This document shows positions 7,502 through 12,636 of a stretch of 12,636 nt of DNA, in pieces. Positions within the stretch are counted from its first letter, which is position 1, and every line of letters starts with the position of its first letter. Below the pieces are notes generated by a model. It did no database searches. It was given only the letters and a program-made list of their open reading frames with translations, and had not been told where the DNA came from. The position numbers and the translations under genes were made by a program. The stretch lies in contig JBCCIH010000044.1 in NCBI GenBank assembly GCA_039028315.1, positions 1 through 12,636 of the forward strand, written 5' to 3'. Source of the stretch: Thermodesulfobacteriota bacterium. Its GTDB lineage: Bacteria > Desulfobacterota_D > UBA1144 > Nemesobacterales > UBA2774.

Positions 7502-8440
7502 TTATTTTAATGTTTTTATATACGCTATAAGCGCATCAACTTCACCTTCACTTAGTATACCCTTAAATGAAGGCATCACAGGCTGAAATCCCTGTACTAT
7601 TTCCGCCTGAGGTTCATAAATTGATTTAATTATATAATTTTCATCAGCAACATAGGTACTGCCGTCTTCCAAGGTGCCTGTTTTTCCAAAAAGACCTTTA
7701 AACGAGGGCCCAATCACTACTGAGCCATCTAAACTATGGCATGCATTACAACCTTTTTCTTTGTAAAGTTTTTCTCCGAGCTCTTCGGGAGGCAGTGAAG
7801 CAACCGCATCACCTTCGTCAACTCCTATGCCCTTCTCCCATATGTCATATGCTTCCGGGCTCAGAACAATAACTTTTCCAAGCATTTGCGAATGCCCGGT
7901 GCCGCAGTACTCGGCACAATACAGATCATAAGTCCCTACCTTTGTTGGAGTAAACCACAGCTGAGTGTAGCGTCCGGGGAGTATGTCCTGCTTTACCCTG
8001 AACTGAGGAATAAAAAAGCTGTGAAGCACGTCATCAGCTCTCATTATCATTCTGACAGGGACGTTTTGTTTAACGTAAAGCTCGTTTAGAGACTTTTTGC
8101 CGTTGTAGTAGTCAAATGTCCAAATCCACTGCTTACCTGTGACCGTAATATCTACAGCATCTTTTGGAGGCGTTCTCATATCTTTATAAACAACAAAACC
8201 ATAGACGAATAGAAGTATGAGCAAAATAGAAGGTATCACTGTCCATATTATTTCAAGGGGTTCATTACCTGTGATGTAGGGAGTTTCCTCGTCATCTCTT
8301 TTCCTTCTGTACTTAACTGCAAAATAGATAAGAACTGCAGTAATCAGCACAAAGAAAAAGATAGATATAAGAGTTATTACTAATATTACTCCGTCTACTT
8401 TTCCTGCGAGATTTGATGCCGCCTCTGGAATCCAAGTCAT
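7502..8440 (-). CDS. ctaC: Cytochrome c oxidase subunit II fused to cytochrome c (caa3 type)
   Basis: Subunit II takes electrons from cytochrome c through the dinuclear CuA centre and passes them to heme a. In caa3 enzymes a cytochrome c domain is fused at the C-terminus. The 312-residue protein has two membrane helices (about 18-43 and 64-84), then a cupredoxin domain. CuA ligands visible are H140, C175, E177, C179, H183 and M186. The aromatic relay QWIWTFDY is at 104-111. The C-terminal domain (about 220-312) is a class I cytochrome c with C231-N-A-C234-H235 and a probable axial methionine M289 in PVMPSF. No classical lipoprotein signal is present; the protein begins with a short external segment. 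The only usable start is the ATG at 8440, because an in-frame TAA lies two codons upstream. The nearest good ribosome site is unusually far away. It lies between sco and subunit I. Confidence 0.96.
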   Translation of the reverse strand: MTWIPEAASNLAGKVDGVILVITLISIFFFVLITAVLIYFAVKYRRKRDDEETPYITGNEPLEIIWTVIPSILLILLFVYGFVVYKDMRTPPKDAVDITVTGKQWIWTFDYYNGKKSLNELYVKQNVPVRMIMRADDVLHSFFIPQFRVKQDILPGRYTQLWFTPTKVGTYDLYCAEYCGTGHSQMLGKVIVLSPEAYDIWEKGIGVDEGDAVASLPPEELGEKLYKEKGCNACHSLDGSVVIGPSFKGLFGKTGTLEDGSTYVADENYIIKSIYEPQAEIVQGFQPVMPSFKGILSEGEVDALIAYIKTLK

Positions 8441-8455
8441 CTGTTATCTTTTAAA

Positions 8456-8460
8456 CCTCC
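8456..8460 (-). promoter_or_regulatory. Distant Shine-Dalgarno-like site before subunit II
   Basis: On the minus strand GGAGG lies 15 bases before the subunit II ATG, longer than the usual 5-10. The start cannot be moved upstream because a TAA occupies the second codon position before the ATG. Translation may depend on coupling to sco or on mRNA folding that shortens the distance (inference). Confidence 0.4.
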
Positions 8461-8471
8461 ATCTCTATTCA

Positions 8472-9278
8472 TCAGGTTCTAGTTTCTCTTCTCCAAAAGT
8501 ACGTAAGCCCTATACCCAATGTTAACAATGTAACCACCCCTCCTGCTTTTACTACATTTAGAGCCTGAAGAGCATATCTTTTTCCGATCGGATCAAAACC
8601 ATAACAAAACAATAGGACTTTGTTAAGTAGTGTGGAATCTCCAATCTCTCCTTTAGATGCCTCAAGCAGTGAAAGCCTAAAATCAGAAGGTATGTGCTGT
8701 ATACCAGACAAATACCTTGAGATCCTACCATCTGGGGTAATCACAATTAATGCTGCGCCGTGGGCAAACTCTTCACCGTCAACCTTATATTTAAAACCCA
8801 CTGAGTTAGTTAATTTTTCTATGTTTTCTTCATCACCTACCATAAAAGGCCAGCTTTGTTCTGTAGCTTCTGAGCCCTTTGTGGCGTTTCTGTACTTAAG
8901 CGCTTTTGTAGCTGCTAGCTCTGGTGTATCTTCAGGGTCAAAACTAACCGTTACAAGTCTGTAATCATCTCCCAGATCAAGAGAGTCAGTCTCGTTAACG
9001 ACTTTTAATAGTCCGTCTGTTGCGAAATTGCAAAGTTTAGGGCAGCTGTAATATACGAGGTTTAATACGGTCGGTGTATCTTTGGCTAATAGGCTGTTGA
9101 AAAGTACATCGTTACCATTTTCATCTTTAAGAACAATGTCATCTGGAATGCTGTCTCCAAGTTTTTCATCAATACCTATTTCTTTAACATCTCTGGCATC
9201 AGTAATTGCTAATACTGAAACTGACGAAAACGCCATTAGAAACAAAACCATTAGAGTTGTAATTTTTGCTTTATACAT
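8472..9278 (-). CDS. SCO1/SenC family copper chaperone
   Basis: SCO proteins are thioredoxin-fold copper chaperones and thiol reductases that help build the CuA site of subunit II. The 268-residue protein has an N-terminal signal peptide or anchor (hydrophobic 8-24, possible cleavage after VLA at 22-24). The thioredoxin-like domain carries the copper site C79-P-K-L-C83 in YYSCPKLC and the partner H173 in EFAHGAALIVITPDG. A C-terminal extension follows, with CYGFDPIGKRY at 225-235 and a membrane helix (about 244-261) ending in the basic FWRRE. This extended form is one I associate with SCO proteins beside caa3 operons in deltaproteobacteria and relatives. It is the first gene of the operon, 31 bases before subunit II. 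The start has only a weak ribosome site. No convincing sigma-70 promoter was found upstream. Confidence 0.92.
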   Translation of the reverse strand: MYKAKITTLMVLFLMAFSSVSVLAITDARDVKEIGIDEKLGDSIPDDIVLKDENGNDVLFNSLLAKDTPTVLNLVYYSCPKLCNFATDGLLKVVNETDSLDLGDDYRLVTVSFDPEDTPELAATKALKYRNATKGSEATEQSWPFMVGDEENIEKLTNSVGFKYKVDGEEFAHGAALIVITPDGRISRYLSGIQHIPSDFRLSLLEASKGEIGDSTLLNKVLLFCYGFDPIGKRYALQALNVVKAGGVVTLLTLGIGLTYFWRRETRT

Positions 9279-9473
9279 CGTAGGTCTCAGAACAAGTCAA
9301 ACTTCAACTAATCATAAGAATTTGCCGCTACTCAACATAAAATTTCTGATGAACAAAGACGTAATACATAAATAAATTGGGGTTTTTGACTGCTATTGAT
9401 TTTAGCCCCTGATAACCTCGAAACGTGGATGATTCTAGCTGATTCCTGTATCCTGTCAAGTATCACGAATTTG

Positions 9474-9503
9474 GGCAAATCGCAGCCAATTTGGAAATTT
9501 GCC
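9474..9503. repeat. Inverted repeat GGCAAAT-N16-ATTTGCC, possible operator
   Basis: Two perfect 7-base arms (9474-9480 and 9497-9503) flank a 16-base centre that itself holds CCAA-T-TTGG, another inverted repeat (9486-9494). The right arm falls directly after a TTGGAA hexamer that could be the -35 box of the peptidase gene. The symmetry and position suggest a regulator binding site; a hairpin in RNA would be unlikely to matter if transcription starts downstream. Confidence 0.35.
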
Positions 9504-9519
9504 ATATTAAATTTAGAAT
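9491..9519 (+). promoter_or_regulatory. Possible sigma-70 promoter of the S58 peptidase
   Basis: TTGGAA (9491-9496) and TAGAAT (9514-9519) are separated by exactly 17 bases. Transcription would start near 9526, almost on the ATG at 9528, so the mRNA would be leaderless or nearly so. This fits the lack of a Shine-Dalgarno site before that ATG. It is a motif match only. Confidence 0.35.
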
Positions 9520-9527
9520 ACTACGAA

Positions 9528-10493
9528 ATGGGAACAATTCTTGACATAAATGGCATAAAAGTTGGGCACGCTTCTGATTTTACAGCAGCTACTGGGTGCA
9601 CGGTAATATTGTTTGAAAAACCTGTAGTTGCGGCGGTTGATCTTAGAGGCGGCGGCACGAGCACAAGGCAGATCGACTCTCTTTTATCTCACAACACCTT
9701 TGGGAAAATTCATGCTGTCCTTCTGACGGGCGGAAGCGCTTACGGACTTGATGCCTCAAGCGGTGTCGTAAAATACCTAGAAGAAAGAGGCATGGGTCTT
9801 GAGGTAGGTAACGGCTTAGTGGTACCTTCAGTTCCGACCGCTGTGATTTTTGATCTAGGGATTGGGGATGGTCGAATAAGGCCAGATGCAAAGATGGGCT
9901 ATGAGGCCTGTGTAAACGCAAGCAGCTCAGAATTAAAAGAAGGCACAATAGGAGTTGGCACTGGGGCCTCAATAGGGAAATTGATGGGGCTTAAACAGGC
10001 GACGAAGGGTGGAGTAGGTTCTGAGAGCTTTAGATTACAAAGCGGCGCATGGGTGTCGGTATTTGTAGTTGTTAATGCATTTGGTGATGTTATCTCGCCC
10101 GATAGCGGGGAGATATTGGCCGGGGTTAGAGACTCAGAGGATGGTCATAAGTTCCCTGGCACAGTGAACTTGTTTAAACAGGGAATCATAAGAAGAGCCG
10201 ACAGCTACCAAAACACTACTTTGGCTGTTGTGGCAACAGATGCTGAGCTATCTAAGTCAGAGCTTTTAAGAATTTCCAACTTAGCTCAAACAGGGCTTGC
10301 TCGAGCTATATCACCCGTTCATACAGTTCAAGATGGAGACATGGTTATTTCTGCTTCAGTAGGTAATCTGAAAGAAGATGTAAATTTAATTGGCATAGTT
10401 GCAGCAGAGCTGACTCAAAAAGCTATAATAAGGGCAGTGAATGAGGCTACTAGCCTTGACGGAATTCCATGTGCTAATGACTTAAAGAAATGA
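9528..10493 (+). CDS. P1/S58-family (DmpA-type) aminopeptidase
   Basis: Members of this family are self-processing N-terminal nucleophile hydrolases related to DmpA and beta-peptidyl aminopeptidases; the natural substrate is usually unknown. The 321-residue protein has all the family blocks: the N-terminal ILDINGIKVGHASD (4-17), TGCTVILFE, the glycine-rich VDLRGGGTSTRQID (37-50), HAVLLTGGSAYGLDAS (62-77), and the NTTLAVVATDAELSK segment (229-243) where autocleavage exposes the nucleophile, here probably T230 or T231. The later LARAISPVHTVQDGD is also typical. The start at 9528 is chosen because homologues begin with this ILDxxGIxVGHA block, although no ribosome site precedes it. No signal peptide is seen, so it is probably cytoplasmic. 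It is a single-gene unit, divergent from sco, and its TGA directly abuts the rodA stop codon. Confidence 0.9.
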   Translation: MGTILDINGIKVGHASDFTAATGCTVILFEKPVVAAVDLRGGGTSTRQIDSLLSHNTFGKIHAVLLTGGSAYGLDASSGVVKYLEERGMGLEVGNGLVVPSVPTAVIFDLGIGDGRIRPDAKMGYEACVNASSSELKEGTIGVGTGASIGKLMGLKQATKGGVGSESFRLQSGAWVSVFVVVNAFGDVISPDSGEILAGVRDSEDGHKFPGTVNLFKQGIIRRADSYQNTTLAVVATDAELSKSELLRISNLAQTGLARAISPVHTVQDGDMVISASVGNLKEDVNLIGIVAAELTQKAIIRAVNEATSLDGIPCANDLKK

Positions 10494-11624
10494 TTAGCCT
10501 AGATCAATAGCTTCCCCAGACATTGAAAACTTTCTCATCCTAATTCCCAACACCAATCCTATTCCGATCATAGCGGTAAGTGTCGAGGAGCCTCCGTAGC
10601 TGAAAATCAATAGCGGAACTCCTGTGACCGGCAAAAGGCCTATCACCATTCCGACGTTAACAACAATGTGCCAGAAAAACATAGCGGCAACGCCGAAACA
10701 AACAAGCATCGAAAACTTGTCCCTCGCTCGGCTAGATGTATCGAGCATCCAAAGGATTATCATAAAGTACAGGAGCAGTACAAAGATGCTGCCCAAAAAT
10801 CCCCACTCTTCTGCCAACACAGAAAAAGCAAAGTCGGTTTGCTGCGCAGGGATAAATCTTAGCTGGGTCTGTGAGCCTGATCTAAGGCCCTTTCCGGAAA
10901 CCCCGCCAGATCCTATAGCGATCTGAGATTGAATGGAGTTGTACCCTGCATTAAGAGGATCGCTTGCTGGGTTTATAAATGTTTTTATTCTGTCTTTTTG
11001 ATATGGTTTAAGTGAGTAATTCCAGGAGTAAAATGAGACGCCAAGAAGAGCAATTATGATAAAAGCAACTGACCATTTCTTAATACCCATGAAAAGCACC
11101 ATGCTGCCTGCTACAAGAAGTATCGTCATGGCAGTTCCAAGATCTGGCTGCATGAGCACAAGTGCGACCGGCACAACTATTAAAATTAAGGGTTTAATAA
11201 GATCCAAAAAACCGTAAGGAGTTGCCTGATAGTCATTATCATAGAACTTAGCTAAAACTAATATTACTGAAATCTTTACCAGCTCAGAGGGCTGTATGGA
11301 TGCAAGGCCCGCAATATTGATCCAGCTCTTTGAGCCAGATACAACCTTACCAAAGAATAAGACGAACAATAATAGTAATATCGTAAATCCATAAATGTAA
11401 AATGAGTATTGGCGTATTAGTTTGTAATTTATAAATGAGACGAATATAAGTGCGGCAAGACCTATCATGACCCAAACAAATTGCTTTTTGAAATAAGTAA
11501 GCCCGGTTTCATAAGAGGCGCTATATAGATTTAAAAGAGATACTGCGCAAAAAGCAAGAGTCATTAGAAACAAAAACCAGCCGAAATTTTTAAGAAGCCT
11601 TCTGTCAAACATTATCATTGGCAT
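10494..11624 (-). CDS. rodA: RodA, SEDS-family peptidoglycan glycosyltransferase
   Basis: RodA polymerises lipid II into glycan strands for lateral wall growth and works with PBP2 in the inner membrane. The 376-residue protein has about ten hydrophobic segments. SEDS marks are IQPSELVKIS (110-119), VLMQPDLGTAM (157-167), IPAQQTDFAFSVLAEEWGF (258-276) with the expected catalytic D264, and GVPLLIFSYGGSS (335-347). In the last block the usual second proline of GVPLPF is leucine. Two starts are possible. The ATG at 11624 has GGAAG six bases upstream and gives a 20-base overlap with the PBP2 gene. The ATG at 11612 gives MFDRRLLKNFGW, which looks more like a typical RodA N-terminus, and an 8-base overlap. 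Overlap with mrdA implies coupled translation, and this pair usually sits downstream of mreBCD. The gene ends directly against the convergent peptidase stop. Confidence 0.95.
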   Translation of the reverse strand: MPMIMFDRRLLKNFGWFLFLMTLAFCAVSLLNLYSASYETGLTYFKKQFVWVMIGLAALIFVSFINYKLIRQYSFYIYGFTILLLLFVLFFGKVVSGSKSWINIAGLASIQPSELVKISVILVLAKFYDNDYQATPYGFLDLIKPLILIVVPVALVLMQPDLGTAMTILLVAGSMVLFMGIKKWSVAFIIIALLGVSFYSWNYSLKPYQKDRIKTFINPASDPLNAGYNSIQSQIAIGSGGVSGKGLRSGSQTQLRFIPAQQTDFAFSVLAEEWGFLGSIFVLLLYFMIILWMLDTSSRARDKFSMLVCFGVAAMFFWHIVVNVGMVIGLLPVTGVPLLIFSYGGSSTLTAMIGIGLVLGIRMRKFSMSGEAIDLG

Positions 11625-12636
11625 CTCTCTCTTCCATGAGTTTCTTATAATACTCTATGATCTTTCCTGCAATTGGGGCTGCGACTGCTCCTCCCTTCCC
11701 GCCGTGCTCAATAAGTACTGTCACAGCAATCTTTGGATTCTCTGCCGGGGCATATGATGTAAACCAGGCATGGTCTTTGTGCTTTTTCTTATCACTCTGA
11801 GAATCAAGTGATACAACCTGTGCTGTTCCAGTTTTTCCTGCAACAGTTAGGTCCCTGAGCTTAGCGGAGCGGCCCGTGCCGCCCGGGTCATTAACCACAC
11901 CAACCATAGCGTCTTTTATGAGGTCTAATATCTCAGGATTTACAGGAATTTGGTTAACCAGTGTAGCTGAGTGTTTAAACTTATTCTCACCTTCATAGGA
12001 GACAATCTCTCTAACTATTGAAGGCTTTAAAAGCTTGCCGTTATTTGCAACTGCAGCAGTCATCATAGTTACTTGAAGAGGGGTTACACTTAAGTAGCCC
12101 TGCCCTATTGAAGATACAATTGTTTCTCCCTTATACCATGGTTTCTTATATCTTTTCTGTTTCCATTCTCTATTTGGTGCTATGCCGTCTCTCTCTTCTA
12201 TACCGAGCTCTGTTGAAGATCCATACCCAAAGGCCGTCATATATTTGTGTAGGTTAGTAATGCCCATCATCTCTGCGATTTTATAAAAGTAAACATCACA
12301 GGACTTAACAATTGCGCTTCTTAGATTAACCCATCCGTGTCCGCCTCTGTTCCAGCATCTAAACTTCTTATTGCCCGATGTGTAGTGGCCGGGGCAGTGT
12401 ATATATTCTTCGTGATTTATAAATCCCTCATTAAGGGCCGCAGCGCTTGGTACCATTTTAAAAACACTGCCTGGAGCATATAGTCCCTGAGTTGCCCTAT
12501 TCAAAAGTGGGGAAGATTTATCATTTACGAGCTCTGCCCAAGTCTTAGAGTCTATGCCTTTTATGAAATCAGCCGGGTTAAAGGAAGGTTTACTTGCCAT
12601 TGCCAGCACTTCACCTGAATTAACATCCACGACGAC
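11605..12636 (-). CDS. mrdA: Penicillin-binding protein 2, C-terminal transpeptidase part (partial)
   Basis: PBP2 cross-links glycan strands made by RodA during elongation. Only the last 343 residues are in the window; the reading frame is open to the right edge, and the N-terminal membrane helix, pedestal domain and start codon lie beyond it. The visible part begins within the VVVDVNSGEVLAMASKPSFNP segment at the front of the transpeptidase domain. Active-site motifs are all present: SVFK with the acylated serine (codons at 12457-12468), SCD in the SxN position (KSCDVYFYK), and KTG at 11827-11835 in VAGKTGTAQ. A CPGHYTSGNKKFRCW loop between the first two motifs, with two cysteines and nearby histidines, is typical of PBP2. 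The C-terminal region HAWFTSYAPAENPKIAV is also standard. It overlaps rodA downstream. The GTG at 12630 is an internal valine, not a start. Confidence 0.95.
   Translation of the reverse strand, partial: VVVDVNSGEVLAMASKPSFNPADFIKGIDSKTWAELVNDKSSPLLNRATQGLYAPGSVFKMVPSAAALNEGFINHEEYIHCPGHYTSGNKKFRCWNRGGHGWVNLRSAIVKSCDVYFYKIAEMMGITNLHKYMTAFGYGSSTELGIEERDGIAPNREWKQKRYKKPWYKGETIVSSIGQGYLSVTPLQVTMMTAAVANNGKLLKPSIVREIVSYEGENKFKHSATLVNQIPVNPEILDLIKDAMVGVVNDPGGTGRSAKLRDLTVAGKTGTAQVVSLDSQSDKKKHKDHAWFTSYAPAENPKIAVTVLIEHGGKGGAVAAPIAGKIIEYYKKLMEERDANDNV

Larger units (their letters stand above)
9279..9527. other. Divergent intergenic region between sco and the S58 peptidase gene
   Basis: This 249-base stretch must hold the promoters of the oxidase operon (leftward) and of the peptidase (rightward). 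On the right are an inverted repeat (9474-9503) and a promoter-like pair (9491-9519). On the left an imperfect inverted repeat, TCATAAGAATTT (9312-9323) against AAATTTCTGATGA (9340-9352), could be an operator for the operon but is weak. No promoter for sco stands out. An in-frame TTG at 9396 could extend the peptidase by 44 residues, but the extension does not match the family. Confidence 0.5.

Noticed and set aside
8620..8964. 114-codon plus-strand open frame inside the sco gene
   Set aside because: Serine-rich product with no motif, fully antisense to a gene with clear SCO family motifs.
9381..9409. Possible terminator hairpin between GGGG and CCCC
   Set aside because: Only four base pairs with a long loop and no good extension of the stem or U-tract in a useful orientation.
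9396..9527. TTG-initiated 44-residue extension of the S58 peptidase, with a vaguely TPR-like PDNLETWMILAD stretch
   Set aside because: A stop codon lies just upstream, no ribosome site precedes it, homologues begin at the ILDxxGIxVGHA block, and the stretch contains the promoter-like and inverted-repeat sequences.
9643..9972. 109-codon minus-strand open frame inside the S58 peptidase gene
   Set aside because: Low-complexity Leu/Arg/Ser/His product, fully antisense to a well-supported gene.

Overview
The window is a stretch of moderately AT-rich bacterial chromosome packed with housekeeping genes. No mobile element, tRNA, rRNA or CRISPR array was seen. The genes suggest an aerobically respiring, Gram-negative-type rod: a caa3-type cytochrome c oxidase operon of the A2 subfamily, heme A synthesis genes, a SCO copper chaperone with a C-terminal membrane anchor, and a RodA/PBP2 elongation pair. 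The gene order SCO-II-I-III-IV followed by heme A synthase and heme O synthase resembles deltaproteobacterial-type and related candidate-phylum genomes. That placement is an inference from gene content and carries low confidence.

Left part (1-3152). A plus-strand DUF547 protein (61-972) with an N-terminal membrane anchor faces a small minus-strand membrane protein of the NrtS nitrate/nitrite transporter type (996-1301). Diverging from NrtS is a plus-strand M3-family oligoendopeptidase (1344-3152) with a complete HEAGH zinc site.

Central part (3132-9278, minus strand, read right to left). One compact operon of seven genes: SCO protein, oxidase subunit II fused to cytochrome c, subunit I, subunit III, subunit IV, heme A synthase (ctaA) and heme O synthase (ctaB). 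Gaps run from 0 to about 40 bases, and most genes have clear Shine-Dalgarno sites. The genes form one assembly line. CtaB farnesylates heme B to heme O and CtaA oxidises it to heme A, which goes into subunit I. SCO probably serves the CuA site of subunit II. The finished enzyme oxidises cytochrome c, reduces O2 and pumps protons. A CuB-insertion factor (CtaG/Cox11) is not in this window.

Right part (9279-12636). A 249-base region separates sco from a divergent plus-strand S58/P1-family aminopeptidase (9528-10493). This region carries an inverted repeat and a possible promoter next to the peptidase start. The stop codon of the peptidase directly abuts that of rodA (minus strand). The rodA gene overlaps the 3' end of the PBP2 gene (mrdA), which runs off the right edge. 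RodA polymerises glycan strands and PBP2 cross-links them during cell elongation.

No clearly novel multi-gene system is visible. The items most worth a second look are the small NrtS-like gene, the A2-type proton-channel variation in the oxidase, the inverted repeat over the peptidase promoter, and two tail-to-tail gene junctions with no visible terminator.
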